Numbered from the stretch's first letter, positions 27,964 through 38,499 are shown. The stretch: 50,860 nucleotides of DNA from Candidatus Pacearchaeota archaeon (GCA_016866955.1 VGKT01000004.1:1-50860), one strand, 5' to 3'. Made by a program: numbers and translations. Notes: a model not told the origin generated them from the sequence alone.

Positions 27964-29565
27964 TTATTTTTTAGATATCAAATCAGTAATATCTATTTCT
28001 AATACGGCGAGTGGCATCTTGAGTCCTGCGTTTTTGAGTGTTGAGGGATGAATTTCTCCAATATATCCTATTTCTTTTTTGGCGTGCATGATGAAAGCTG
28101 AACGTCCTGGGATACAAAGAGGAAGAGGAGCTTGTTTCAAGGTAAGAGGGAATTGAAGTTGTTCACTCAAGTAATTGAAGAGTTGTTGAATATGAGTTAT
28201 GGTTCCTGGGGAATAAGTGACAAGTATATGGGTTCGCTCAGTGCCTTTTTCATCACTTACTGTTCCTATTTCATAGAGATTTTGAGGATACGAGACATCT
28301 TTATTTTCGTGATAGACTCGTAATGCTGGAATGAGCAGATTTGGCCTGAGATATTTGTATTCTGTTTTAGCTCCTTCTAAAGCAAGTGCTTTGAGATGAT
28401 ATCTCTTTTTTTCTTCTTCAGTTATTGCATGATAGGTCATAATTTCTTGAAATCCTGTTCCGATGAGCAAGGAACTTATCTTTTGTTCTTGTCTTCTTTG
28501 AGGAGATTCACTTCCTGTTGTAGCAAATGAAGGGACTTCAGGAGTGATTTTTTCATAGCCATACGCAATGGCGAGATCTTCAATGAGGTCAACTTCGTGC
28601 ATAATATCTGTTCTCCAGGGCGGATATTCGATTGTTCCCTTATCATATCGATGGCCCATTTTTTCACATAATTTTGGAAGCTCTTTTTCAGTTATTTTGG
28701 TACCAAGTAGTGTATTTGCCCTTTCTAATGAGAACGGATGTTTTGTATAACTCAGCGTAGGGGTGATGAATGTTTCTTTTCCTCGTTCAATTTGTATTCC
28801 TTGTACCGTTCCCCCTAGTTCTACACAGAGGGTAGTAAGGAGCGCAAGTACTTTGTTGAGCGTTTGGAGATGCATTCCTGAACATTCGATAAAGAGTTCT
28901 TTCGTTGTTAGGGTAACTTGCCCCGTTTCTGCACTGTTAATGATTGGAGGCATGGAAAGAATTGTCCCCGTGGCATCAATAAATAGAGGATAGCGAGGTG
29001 CTTTTTCGAGTAAGTGGGCATATTCTTTTCCTGTTTGATGAGTGGTGAGAATTTCTTCAGCAGTGCATGCTTTTGTTGCTCCCAAAGGAGTGAAGGTTAT
29101 TTCTTTTGGTTTTTTTGCGGTAAAAGTAAGCGGGAAGGCGATTTTTTCTGCTGGATAGATACCAATTGCACATTTCTTTCTTTTTCTTCCAATTGTTTTA
29201 TGCATTTTTTCTTGTATATCAATGAGCGTTTCCAATACTTCTTGCGTGATAGTCATATTCTTAATGAGTGCTCCAACTGTATGGGGACGTATTTCTTCAA
29301 CGTCTGGTTTGATAATAATGCGGTGTGTTTTTTCTGGTTTGGTAACAGGATATTCTTTTGGTTTTATTTTTCCTTGATAGAGTTTTACTGTACGTACGAA
29401 TCCTTGAAGTGAATAAAGGTCAGGGCGGTTTGCAAGTGCTTCTACTTCTACTCCTTCTTCAGTAAGTTCAGCAGGAATACCTATTTGTTGTATTTCTTCT
29501 ATTGCTTTTGGTGTAAGCGCAAGTTGTTTGCCGAGTTTTTCTTTTGTAAATACTACTTTAGCCAT
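27964..29565 (-). CDS. pheT: phenylalanyl-tRNA synthetase beta subunit
   Basis: GVEVEALANRPDLYSLQGFVRTV; EYPPWRTDIMHEVDLIEDLAIAYGYEKI. Confidence 0.95.
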   Translation of the reverse strand: MAKVVFTKEKLGKQLALTPKAIEEIQQIGIPAELTEEGVEVEALANRPDLYSLQGFVRTVKLYQGKIKPKEYPVTKPEKTHRIIIKPDVEEIRPHTVGALIKNMTITQEVLETLIDIQEKMHKTIGRKRKKCAIGIYPAEKIAFPLTFTAKKPKEITFTPLGATKACTAEEILTTHQTGKEYAHLLEKAPRYPLFIDATGTILSMPPIINSAETGQVTLTTKELFIECSGMHLQTLNKVLALLTTLCVELGGTVQGIQIERGKETFITPTLSYTKHPFSLERANTLLGTKITEKELPKLCEKMGHRYDKGTIEYPPWRTDIMHEVDLIEDLAIAYGYEKITPEVPSFATTGSESPQRRQEQKISSLLIGTGFQEIMTYHAITEEEKKRYHLKALALEGAKTEYKYLRPNLLIPALRVYHENKDVSYPQNLYEIGTVSDEKGTERTHILVTYSPGTITHIQQLFNYLSEQLQFPLTLKQAPLPLCIPGRSAFIMHAKKEIGYIGEIHPSTLKNAGLKMPLAVLEIDITDLISKK

Positions 29566-31063
29566 TGTTTCCTCCCCGAGGCATTGCTCGCATTTGTTTG
29601 AGATTGTTACGATACATGTCTCGTAGATCGGTTATTTTATAGGCATCCATGATAATTCTATCAAATCCTTGGCCCCAGGCAAGAATAGGAATTGGTTTTC
29701 CAAGTAGGGCTATACTTACTTCTGGTCTGAATATGCCTGCTCCTCCTAATTCTAACCATTGTTTTTTACCTTGGTGCCAGACATGAATTTCTACTGAAGG
29801 TTCGGTGTAAGGGAAAAAGCTCGGAACGAATTTTATTTTTTCAAATCCCATTTTCTTATAGAACTCTGTTAGATATCCTAACAAATGACGAAATGTTGCT
29901 CGTTCATCAACAACTATTCCTTCTGTTTGATAGAATTCAAATCCATGACTCCAATCAACTGTTTCATTTCTGAATACTTTCCCTATTGCGAAATATTTTG
30001 CAGGTAGTTTTGTGCTATCAAGTGAAGCAAGCGTGCGTGCTGAGAGGGAAGTGGTGTGTGTTCGGAGTACTCCTTGTTGGGCCTTTTTCGCGCTCCAGGT
30101 ATATTGCCAGCCAGTGCTTCCCCCAATACCCTGTTCGTGTGCTTGTTGCACTCTTTTTACTAATTTTGTTTCTGGGAGGGGGAATTGTAGGGGGAGAAAG
30201 AAGGTATCTTGCATTTCTCTTCCTGGGTGATCTTGAGGGGTGTATAAAGCATCGAATACCCAGAATTCGCTATCAATAAGTGTACCCGTCATTTCGGTAA
30301 AACCCATGTCTGTCCAGATGCGCACTGCTTTTTCTATTGCTTCAGTAACAAAATGTTTTTTCCCCCCTATGATTGGAGCAACGGGGAGTGAAAGATCATA
30401 TGCACGAAATTGTTTTGCACCTTGCCAATTTCTAATTAGTTCTGGAGTTACTTCTTCAAGTACTTCTGACTCTATTTTTGTGCCTGCAAGTTCTTTACCC
30501 AGTTGGGTGAGGGTATAGGTTCTTTCTGTTTTTTCTTGCATTTCGATAATATCTTTTCTTTTTTGTACTGCTTGAAGTGCATGAAGCATTTCGGGACTGA
30601 GAGATTCTTTTGTTGTGGGAAGTTTTTCTAACAATTGTTCTTCAAATGTTTTTTTGATACATTCCGCAGGAGAGGCGGTAAGTAAAATTGCTCCTTGATC
30701 AAGTGAAATGAATGCTTTACCTTTAAGAATTCCTAATGCAACTTTAAGTTCGTTTTCTGACAATCCTGAAGCTTTTTGTGCTTCTGAAATAGGGAGCGGG
30801 TGATGGGGTTTGAGGGCAGAAAGTAATTTTCGTTCGGGAAGTCCTGTTCTAGCATATCGAATCCCATTTACTCCTGTGGTGATATGCATTGTTTTAGTGG
30901 TGGAAAGCGTGAGAAAACCTTTTGTTTCTAGAGAGAGTAATGTTTTGACTATTGTTGCATCTTCTAATTTAGTTGCTTCTTTAAGTGCCTCATAGGGTTT
31001 GGTAAGGTGTGTAAGAAGTGCTCGTTCGTGTGTGGAAAGAGTCGCGATGAGGGCATTTTTCAT
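29558..31063 (-). CDS. pheS: phenylalanyl-tRNA synthetase alpha subunit
   Basis: Class II motifs; DHPGREMQDTFFLP; FEFYQTEGIVVDE; LELGGAGIFRPEV. Confidence 0.95.
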   Translation of the reverse strand: MKNALIATLSTHERALLTHLTKPYEALKEATKLEDATIVKTLLSLETKGFLTLSTTKTMHITTGVNGIRYARTGLPERKLLSALKPHHPLPISEAQKASGLSENELKVALGILKGKAFISLDQGAILLTASPAECIKKTFEEQLLEKLPTTKESLSPEMLHALQAVQKRKDIIEMQEKTERTYTLTQLGKELAGTKIESEVLEEVTPELIRNWQGAKQFRAYDLSLPVAPIIGGKKHFVTEAIEKAVRIWTDMGFTEMTGTLIDSEFWVFDALYTPQDHPGREMQDTFFLPLQFPLPETKLVKRVQQAHEQGIGGSTGWQYTWSAKKAQQGVLRTHTTSLSARTLASLDSTKLPAKYFAIGKVFRNETVDWSHGFEFYQTEGIVVDERATFRHLLGYLTEFYKKMGFEKIKFVPSFFPYTEPSVEIHVWHQGKKQWLELGGAGIFRPEVSIALLGKPIPILAWGQGFDRIIMDAYKITDLRDMYRNNLKQMRAMPRGGNNG

Positions 31064-31120
31064 AGGGAAGAAGGGGATTTCAGGTATAAAAATGTGTTTT
31101 AAGGGGGAGTGGAGGCACTC

Positions 31121-31387
31121 TTAAGGGAGGGAGTATCCGAATGCTTGCTTAAGTAGTGAGGCTTCTTGTTTTGTACATCCTTCTATCGTCAAGGAGATCC
31201 TTTTTTTAACGAGGAGAGGAATATCTGCTTTGATGCGAGCAAGGGTTTGTGCTCGTTTTAGGAGAGGAAGAGTACGAAGTTTGGTGAGTGAAAGAAGATA
31301 CGCTTTGTTTTGTATCTGCATTTCTTTACTTTGTAGTTCTGAAAGCGTATTTCCTAGCATACGAAAGTTGTCTCTTTGTTTATCCAT
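31121..31387 (-). CDS. small hypothetical protein
   Basis: 88 aa ORF overlapping the stop of the kinase gene, same strand. Confidence 0.5.
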   Translation of the reverse strand: MDKQRDNFRMLGNTLSELQSKEMQIQNKAYLLSLTKLRTLPLLKRAQTLARIKADIPLLVKKRISLTIEGCTKQEASLLKQAFGYSLP

Positions 31388-32066
31388 TTACGATTGTTCC
31401 TTTCCATTTCTTATGAAGGAGGAATGTATTGAGATTTTCCATGTTGCCTGAGAGTAAATAGGTAGGAATCTGATTTTTACGTATGATGCTTGCTGCTTGT
31501 TGATCAAGGATGAAATGTTGTCCTGGTTTGAAAACCAAGGCATGCGCCTTTGTTTCGAATGCTTTCCAAGATATTGCTGGAATGAATTGTGCAGAAGGAT
31601 GTGTGCGTGGATCTGCAGTATATAACCCTGGTGTGTCGCTGAGATTGATAAGGGGACATTTAAGTAACGTGGCTAATTTTGCGGCCGTGGTGTCTGTTGT
31701 GGCATGAGGGGCCCAACGTAATGCTCCACAAATGACTGGATTGTTTTTTTTGATTGCAGTGTGCACCTGTTTCATATTTAGTAATAACGTGTCATTTGTT
31801 TGTTTTCCGAACCATTGCATGAGAAAGAGAGCATTGACTCGAGTTGCACGAATTCCTGCTCGTGCTTGTTCATAGACTGAGCGACCTTCTTTTTTGAGAG
31901 CATTGATTGCAGTTCGTGCAAGATGTCCTCCCCCACACACAATAATGAACTGATAGGTGGTGGTATGTTTATTTAGTGTTTTTTTGAGTTCATGTAAAAA
32001 ACGATGGTTTATTTCTTGAGGAATAATCAGAGATCCCCCTACACTGACTACTATTTTTTGTTTCAT
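31380..32066 (-). CDS. pyrH: archaeal-type UMP kinase / amino-acid kinase family
   Basis: KIVVSVGGSLIIP; FIIVCGGGHLAR; INLSDTPGLYTADPRTHPSA; start at MKQKIVV. Confidence 0.85.
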   Translation of the reverse strand: MKQKIVVSVGGSLIIPQEINHRFLHELKKTLNKHTTTYQFIIVCGGGHLARTAINALKKEGRSVYEQARAGIRATRVNALFLMQWFGKQTNDTLLLNMKQVHTAIKKNNPVICGALRWAPHATTDTTAAKLATLLKCPLINLSDTPGLYTADPRTHPSAQFIPAISWKAFETKAHALVFKPGQHFILDQQAASIIRKNQIPTYLLSGNMENLNTFLLHKKWKGTIVNG

Positions 32067-32070
32067 TGTT

Positions 32071-32796
32071 CTATCGCCTCTGAATGATATATCGATTACC
32101 GATGATTGTTGAAAGAACTGCTGTAATGATATAGGGGCCAATGATTGCTTTGTATAATCCTTCCCCGATGGGGATTTTTGTTTTTTCTGCAACTTCTTGT
32201 AAAAAAGTTTGTATGGCTTCTGCATCAAAAGAAGTGTTTGTTATTTGAGGGCGATTTTGTTTTACAATAACGACTGGTTTTCCTGGGCCGGGACATTCAA
32301 TACTTTGTATGCTTTGGTCTTGGAGCCATTGTTGTAACGAGGGGTTTGAAAAAGTAATTACCGGAGGTACTGAGTAAGTCTTTTGAGGGAGAGAAGGGCG
32401 TGGAACAAAAGGTTGACGTAAAGGAAGAGGTCGATGAGGTGGAGGGAGTAGTGGTTTGGAAGCACTACTTTGTTGAGTATGAGGAGTATAGGTTGCGTTA
32501 ATTGAAGTGTATCCTGTTGAGAGAGTTGGTTTTTCAGATATGTTTGGAAGAGCTGGAGCTATTGATTGGGTAGGAAGGGAGGTATCCTGAAGAGGGATTC
32601 TATTTTGTGCTAAAACCTGGGCTTTTCTTTGTTTACGAACTGCTTCTTGATAGGTTGCAGTATTAAGGATTAATGCTCTGACAAATGTTCGCAAGAATAC
32701 CTCTGGCGCGCTATCGGAGGAATTAGAACCGAGGGAGCGGGCGCGGGGTAGTCGGTGCGTTCGAGATCTCGGGAGCTTCTTCAGGTTGCTTTCCAT
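32071..32796 (-). CDS. Pro-rich hypothetical protein with C-terminal hydrophobic segment
   Basis: 241 aa ORF overlapping the upstream ORF. Confidence 0.5.
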   Translation of the reverse strand: MESNLKKLPRSRTHRLPRARSLGSNSSDSAPEVFLRTFVRALILNTATYQEAVRKQRKAQVLAQNRIPLQDTSLPTQSIAPALPNISEKPTLSTGYTSINATYTPHTQQSSASKPLLPPPHRPLPLRQPFVPRPSLPQKTYSVPPVITFSNPSLQQWLQDQSIQSIECPGPGKPVVIVKQNRPQITNTSFDAEAIQTFLQEVAEKTKIPIGEGLYKAIIGPYIITAVLSTIIGNRYIIQRR

Positions 32797-33097
32797 AGAC
32801 GCGTTCGCGGATGTGGTCCTCCATGAGTGTAAGGCCCTTCGCTATTGTTTTATTTTGACCTAAGAGTAAATCTATTTTCTCTAAAAATTCTTTATCTTTG
32901 TCTAATCCTTGATTAGAAGGATGTTCGGCAAAGGTGCGTGCAGTTGCTTCAAATAATGCTAAGAGATCAGAAAGTTGATGCGACACTTTATCGAAGCGTT
33001 CAATGACTTGCGTGTGTACTTTTTGGAGTTCAATTAGATTTTTTACCAACAGCTCTTGCATTGCTGGAGAAACATCCACCATCTTTTTTCTCGGCAT
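32723..33097 (-). CDS. coiled-coil-like hypothetical protein
   Basis: 124 aa; heptad-like helical stretch. Confidence 0.6.
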   Translation of the reverse strand: MPRKKMVDVSPAMQELLVKNLIELQKVHTQVIERFDKVSHQLSDLLALFEATARTFAEHPSNQGLDKDKEFLEKIDLLLGQNKTIAKGLTLMEDHIRERVYGKQPEEAPEISNAPTTPRPLPRF

Positions 33098-33148
33098 ACT
33101 CTACCGAAGAGGATTTTGTTTATAAAGGTTGGCACGCTCGCTTGCGTA

Positions 33149-33219
33149 TGGACCCAGCGGGAATCGAACCCGAGTCTCACCGTCTGGAGCGGTGCATTCT
33201 GCCACTGAACTATGGATCC
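33149..33219 (-). tRNA. tRNA-Trp(CCA)
   Basis: Reverse strand GGATCCA...CACCG-CTCCAGA-CGGTG...CGGGTTCGATTCCCG..TGGGTCC-A. Confidence 0.8.
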
Positions 33220-33389
33220 TTTATTTTGAAATGAGCTGTTCCCTTTTAAGTATTCGCTTTATATCCCTCATTTTAAGAAAAAGTGTCGGCGCGCTGTCTA
33301 CTAAAAGGTTAAAGAGCGGCGCCGACTATGAGGGTGAAAGGGAAGTGAAGGTGATGTACTTAGAGTTTAGAAGGGGTTCTTAAAGGTTA

Positions 33390-34061
33390 TTATCCCAGTT
33401 TCTTTAATTGTTCAATTTCTTCAAAGGTAATCGATGCCCCTTTGTATTTTGTGGCATAGAGTGCTGCGGAGAGGGTTTGTTTATTTTTTGGATGAAGAAT
33501 CCCTTGTTTGTACGCAACATAGACAAGTTCTGAGGAACGAATGCAAGTGAATATTGAGAAAACAGAGAGGTCTTGATAGGCAAGCGTGATTCGTTTGTGC
33601 AATTTGTCAGACATCAAACGTTCAAGATTACGGGGGGCTTCAATGAGTAAACGTGTGGTTCGCTCATCAATTGCAATGATATTTTCTATTTTTTTCTCAG
33701 TGAGTGCTTTACTTAATGCGAGACAGGAAATTTCTCCCTCGCTCACAATAGGTACCCAGGCACCATTTGTTTGGACAAAATGATTCGCTTTATCCATAAG
33801 CTTTTTTGTTTCTGCTTCTAGGGTGGCGCTTTGAATTCCTATTCCTTCAGGTAATTCTATAATTCCTTCATCAAATAGTTCTTTTACTTGAAGTGCTTCG
33901 AGGGCAAAACGAGGAATCGTAAGGGGGCGATCAATAATTTCTCGTTTAACTGAAGGAGTGATGACGAGTTTTGTTTTCTTTTTGAGAATAGGAAAGAGAT
34001 ACAATAGATTATTCATTGCTAAATTAATAATTACTCCTGAATCAAAGATACATACCTTCAT
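33390..34061 (-). CDS. PIN-like nuclease domain protein
   Basis: MKVCIFDSGVIINLAMN...; IVSEGEISCLALSKALTEKKIENIIAIDERTTRLLI. Confidence 0.6.
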   Translation of the reverse strand: MKVCIFDSGVIINLAMNNLLYLFPILKKKTKLVITPSVKREIIDRPLTIPRFALEALQVKELFDEGIIELPEGIGIQSATLEAETKKLMDKANHFVQTNGAWVPIVSEGEISCLALSKALTEKKIENIIAIDERTTRLLIEAPRNLERLMSDKLHKRITLAYQDLSVFSIFTCIRSSELVYVAYKQGILHPKNKQTLSAALYATKYKGASITFEEIEQLKKLG

Positions 34062-34609
34062 GCGAAAAATTCCTCTGCTGTTTGAACACGTGTTTTTGTA
34101 TTGATGGTGGCATGATAGGGATTATCTCTTTGATTTGCATATGGTGAAAGGTCCCAAGGGGAGATGCCCAAGAGTTCTGCTGTTTTTCCAATAGAAATAC
34201 CATGTTCGTATATTTTTCCTGCTTTATTGATTGATGCTTTTTCAAGAAGATTTTGCATATAGGGCTTAAGATTAAGCGAGAGCGACGTGAGGGTAGTGCG
34301 TATACGTTGCATATAACTTTCAAATTGAGCTTCTTTTCCTGCTTTTACTGCTTGTTGTGCAAGCAGAAGATAGGATTGTATTTTTTTAGTTACTTCTGGC
34401 CAGCGTTTGATTTGGAGAGTTTCTTGGCGTTCTACGATCTTGCTTAATGTATAGATGATCACGGACATGGTGGTGGTGCCTGGGTCTTGAAAACAAGAAG
34501 AACAATGAACTGTTTGATTTGAAATTTCTTTGAGAGCAAAGGCGTTTTGTTGTTTAAGGGCTTGCTGTGCCTGTCCTAGAATTTCTTCTATATGTTTCTC
34601 CTCTTCCAT
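34058..34609 (-). CDS. HTH-containing protein, possible partner of the PIN protein
   Basis: ATGA overlap with the PIN gene; GISIGKTAELLGISPWDLSPYANQ HTH-like. Confidence 0.5.
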   Translation of the reverse strand: MEEEKHIEEILGQAQQALKQQNAFALKEISNQTVHCSSCFQDPGTTTMSVIIYTLSKIVERQETLQIKRWPEVTKKIQSYLLLAQQAVKAGKEAQFESYMQRIRTTLTSLSLNLKPYMQNLLEKASINKAGKIYEHGISIGKTAELLGISPWDLSPYANQRDNPYHATINTKTRVQTAEEFFA

Positions 34610-34689
34610 GCTACTCTATACTATACATTCTATATAAAGCTGAGGGAACATGCAGAATGCTTATATAGAATGGATGTTTCTATTTTTTC

Positions 34690-35055
34690 ATGGAAGCGAT
34701 ACTTGATACCAATTTTATCCTTGCTTGTTTGAGGCGAAATATTAGTTTTCTTGATGAGCTCGAAGCACAAGGGTTTAAGCCCATTTTAGCTCATGAAGTT
34801 TTTGAAGAATTGAAAGATTTGCGTCAAACTGCTACTCTTAGTGATCGTGTTGCACTTGATCTTGCTTTTGCTTTATTTGAAAAACGAAAAGTGCATAAAA
34901 TGACCCTTGGTCATCATAAAGTTGACGAAGGTTTAATTATAAAAGGAAAGAAAGGGGCATATATTGCCACCCTTGATGCGGGAATTCGTCGAGTTGTACC
35001 TAATAGCATTGGAATTAGTAATGCGCAGAATACAATTGAAATTACTCGCCAGTAA
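34690..35055 (+). CDS. PIN domain protein, FCF1/archaeal type
   Basis: MEAILDTNFILACLRRNISFLDELEAQGFKPILAHEVFEELKD...YIATLDAGIRRVV. Confidence 0.75.
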   Translation: MEAILDTNFILACLRRNISFLDELEAQGFKPILAHEVFEELKDLRQTATLSDRVALDLAFALFEKRKVHKMTLGHHKVDEGLIIKGKKGAYIATLDAGIRRVVPNSIGISNAQNTIEITRQ

Positions 35056-35086
35056 TCTTTTATAGGCCCTTTCTATTTTGAGCAGT

Positions 35087-37063
35087 ATGAAACAGGGGAT
35101 GATTTTTGATGATTTTGGAAAACGGAAAGCGATTGTTTCTGGAGATGAGGAATATTTGCTTACTGATGTAGATCTTCCGTTCTTACGAGAAGAAAGAGTA
35201 GTGAAGCGTGCAAGTGAAGGCTGGGCATTATACGAAGGAGAACAGCGTTTGAATCCTCTTACCTTTTCAAACGGTAAAACGCAATGGGACGTAGTGCAAG
35301 AAGTGGTGAGCACGATTAAAAAAGGAACAAAAGTTATTTTCATTAAAGGGGTATGCGGTACAGGGAAATCTGCGATTGCATTACATATTGCACGTGAATT
35401 GGGAAAAGCGAGTATTGTGGTACCTGTTAAGGGTTTACAGCATCAATATGCACATGATTATATGAAACGGAAACAAGTTATCAAATCAACTGGTTTTCCT
35501 TTGAAAATTGCCATGATTACTGGGAGAGATAATCATGATTCGCTCTTTTTACCTGGTAAAAGTTGTGCGGATCCTCTTTTACCTGATACGATTAAGATTG
35601 TTGAAAAAAATATGTATCATCTCTCTGAATATTATCGTGCAAATCCCTTCATTACTCGTAAACAACAACCAACGTTAAAACAACTCCGCCGTATTTCTAT
35701 TGCACCTGCTAATCCTTATTGGAGCCCTATTGCTCCTGCTGAATATGAATTGCCACTCACTGATGCAATTAAACATCGCTATATGGGATTAGAAGGTAGA
35801 GAATTCATTTTCTATCATCGAAAACAAGGGTGTAGTTATTATGACCAATATCTTTCCTATATTCATGCAGATGTAGTTATTTTCAATGCTGCTAAATATA
35901 AAATTGAAGTTGCCCTTAATAGAAAACCTGCGACTGCTGTTGATATTATTGATGAAGCTGATGAATTTTTAGACTCATTCGCTGCTCAAGAAGAACTAAA
36001 TCTCACTCGTTTTGGAAATGCTCTTGGTTCTTTTATTGTAGATGATGAAGAAGCAATTGCTATGAAAGGTACACTTGTCGAATATGCAAAGTTGGAAGAA
36101 CAACAAAAACGTGCATTAGGAGTTACTGATTCTATTGTGCCTTTGCGAGATACTTTTATTGGAAAAATTATTACTCGTGTACATGAAGATAGGGCTTTGC
36201 GTGCGGAATTAGTTGTTGATGAAACTCATTATGCTGGAACAATCTATGAACTTGCTGAACAATTTATTCCCTTTTTTGATGAAACCTATGTTCAATTTTC
36301 TATGCGAGAGGGAGAGTTATACGTTTCATTGGTTACTACCAGTTTAGCTGAGCAATTTAAAGAACTGGAGGCAAAAAGTTCTGCCCTTGTGTTTATGTCT
36401 GGTACTTTGCATAGCGATGAAGTGTTGCGTACTATTTTTGGTATTACAGCCTATACGGTTATTGATGCAGAAACAATCCAGCCTGGGCGTATTGATTTAC
36501 AGCGAGTTGGAGGTGAATTTCCTTGCACGTTTGAAACGTTTTCTTCAAAACGAAAGACAAAACAAGATTATTACAAACTTATGGATTTGTGTCTTGCTCG
36601 CGCTCCTCGTCCTACGTTGGTACAAGTTAATTCTTTTGGAGATTTACCTGATTTTGGTGAACAACAAATTGGGGGATGTACCTTATTGACCACTAAAGAA
36701 GCATTGCGTGATGCTCAGTATGCAGATCCGCGTGGAACACGGATTACTGCATTTAAAGAAGGACTTTCCCCTATCTTGTTTTCTACTAAATGTACTCGAG
36801 GTATTGATTTTCCAGGAGCGCAATGCAGGGGGATTGTATTTACTAAATATCCTAATCCTAATACCCAGGACATCTTTTGGAAAGTATTGAAGCAAACACA
36901 TCCTCAGGCCTATAGTTCTTTTTATCGCGATAAAGCTTGGCGAGAGTTTTTACAACGTATTTATCGGGGAGTGCGTACTCAGGATGATTATGTTACAGTG
37001 CTTTCACCTGATAGTAGGGTATTGGATGCTGTTCGCCAACTTCAAAACTTTAAGTTTAAATAG
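35087..37063 (+). CDS. XPD/DinG-family superfamily 2 helicase
   Basis: GVCGTGKSAIALHIA; VDIIDEADEFLDSF; FMSGTLHSDEVL; FSTKCTRGIDFPGAQCRGIVFTKYPNPN. Confidence 0.8.
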   Translation: MKQGMIFDDFGKRKAIVSGDEEYLLTDVDLPFLREERVVKRASEGWALYEGEQRLNPLTFSNGKTQWDVVQEVVSTIKKGTKVIFIKGVCGTGKSAIALHIARELGKASIVVPVKGLQHQYAHDYMKRKQVIKSTGFPLKIAMITGRDNHDSLFLPGKSCADPLLPDTIKIVEKNMYHLSEYYRANPFITRKQQPTLKQLRRISIAPANPYWSPIAPAEYELPLTDAIKHRYMGLEGREFIFYHRKQGCSYYDQYLSYIHADVVIFNAAKYKIEVALNRKPATAVDIIDEADEFLDSFAAQEELNLTRFGNALGSFIVDDEEAIAMKGTLVEYAKLEEQQKRALGVTDSIVPLRDTFIGKIITRVHEDRALRAELVVDETHYAGTIYELAEQFIPFFDETYVQFSMREGELYVSLVTTSLAEQFKELEAKSSALVFMSGTLHSDEVLRTIFGITAYTVIDAETIQPGRIDLQRVGGEFPCTFETFSSKRKTKQDYYKLMDLCLARAPRPTLVQVNSFGDLPDFGEQQIGGCTLLTTKEALRDAQYADPRGTRITAFKEGLSPILFSTKCTRGIDFPGAQCRGIVFTKYPNPNTQDIFWKVLKQTHPQAYSSFYRDKAWREFLQRIYRGVRTQDDYVTVLSPDSRVLDAVRQLQNFKFK

Positions 37064-37089
37064 TCGTATTTAGTTAGTATTCTATTAAG

Positions 37090-37473
37090 ATGGCTGATAT
37101 ATCTCTTACTCGTGCACTCCAAGCACAACGTGTGTTAACTGGGGGGGCGTTTGTGATTGCAGGCTGCACTCAACTCTTTTTAATTGGTAATGATAGACTT
37201 GAACTCTTATTTATGCAGTTAGGACTGCCCCTTGCATTTTTACTTGCTTGGCTTGTTCCTCTTGTTGGATTAGGTGCGGGAATTGCCGTTATTTGTAATT
37301 ATCGCGTTCGCCATACTGCCTGGCCTGCACTTTTAATTGCATTAGGAGTAGCATTTACTGTGTATTGGTATGGCCCTGGATCAATTAAAGGCGCACCTAA
37401 TTGGACACAAGTGTTTGTTCATCTAGTACTTGCTTCAAATCTTTTAGTTCTTGCTCTTTCTGCAAAAAGGTAA
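37090..37473 (+). CDS. DoxX-like membrane protein
   Basis: 127 aa, several TM segments. Confidence 0.5.
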   Translation: MADISLTRALQAQRVLTGGAFVIAGCTQLFLIGNDRLELLFMQLGLPLAFLLAWLVPLVGLGAGIAVICNYRVRHTAWPALLIALGVAFTVYWYGPGSIKGAPNWTQVFVHLVLASNLLVLALSAKR

Positions 37474-37479
37474 TATTTT

Positions 37480-38499
37480 ATGAAACGATTGGTTGTAATT
37501 GGTGGGGGATTTGCAGGTTTGACTGTTGTTCGAGCTCTAGAAACAACATTTCAGGTTACGCTTATTGATAGCAAACCTTTCTTTGAATTTACTCCAGGCA
37601 TCTTACGCACGTTAGTTGAACCTCAACATATGGGGCGTATTCAAAAATTGTATACTTCTTTTTTTAGAGGGACTTTTGTACAGGGAAAAGTTACGCGTAT
37701 TTCTTCTTCTACTGTCTTTATCGGTTCTCAGAAAATCCCGTTCGATTATTGTGTTATTGCAAGTGGTTCAGCGTATAAAGCGCCCATTAAAGAAGAAAAT
37801 GCGGTCTTAGCTTCTCGAGCGCATCATTTACATGCATTTCATGAACGTTTGGTTGATGCACAGTCTGTTGTTGTTGCAGGAGGAGGACTGGCAGGAGTTG
37901 AACTCGCGGGAGAGATTGTAACTCATTTTCCTGAGAAAAAGGTTACGTTGATTCATCCTCATGCGCGATTATTGTCTACTCACCGTGTTGCTACGAGTAA
38001 TTATGCTGAACATTTCCTTCGTGCTCGGGGAATATCTTTTTTGTTTAATGAACGTTTAACTAATGTGCAGGGAAAAGAGGTTCGCGTAAGTTCTGGGACT
38101 ATGCTTCCTGCAGATCTCGTTTGTTTTTGTACGGGTATTTTTCCTCTCACCGATTTTGTTCCTGATTCTTGGAAAACAAAACGAGGCTATATTACTACGA
38201 ATGCTTTTCTTCAAGTACCAAAATTTCCCCATATTTTTGTAGCAGGAGATGCAAATAGTATTGCAGAAGAAAAGACTGCACAACATGCTGAGTGCCAGGC
38301 ACGTGTTGTAATCTATAATCTGCGTGCTCTTGAAGCTAGAAAACCTTTACGTTCGTATCGTCATAAAGCCTCACCGACGTTGATTAGTTTAGGAAAATAT
38401 GATGGTATTTTGGAATATCGGAAACTAGTGATTAAAGGGTGGTTGCCTGCTTTGTTGAAATGGTTAGTAGAACGAAAAGAAATGTGGAAGTTGCGTTAA
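37480..38499 (+). CDS. NDH-2-like FAD-dependent NAD(P)H dehydrogenase
   Basis: RLVVIGGGFAGLTVVRALE; VVVAGGGLAGVELAGEI; HIFVAGDAN. Confidence 0.85.
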   Translation: MKRLVVIGGGFAGLTVVRALETTFQVTLIDSKPFFEFTPGILRTLVEPQHMGRIQKLYTSFFRGTFVQGKVTRISSSTVFIGSQKIPFDYCVIASGSAYKAPIKEENAVLASRAHHLHAFHERLVDAQSVVVAGGGLAGVELAGEIVTHFPEKKVTLIHPHARLLSTHRVATSNYAEHFLRARGISFLFNERLTNVQGKEVRVSSGTMLPADLVCFCTGIFPLTDFVPDSWKTKRGYITTNAFLQVPKFPHIFVAGDANSIAEEKTAQHAECQARVVIYNLRALEARKPLRSYRHKASPTLISLGKYDGILEYRKLVIKGWLPALLKWLVERKEMWKLR

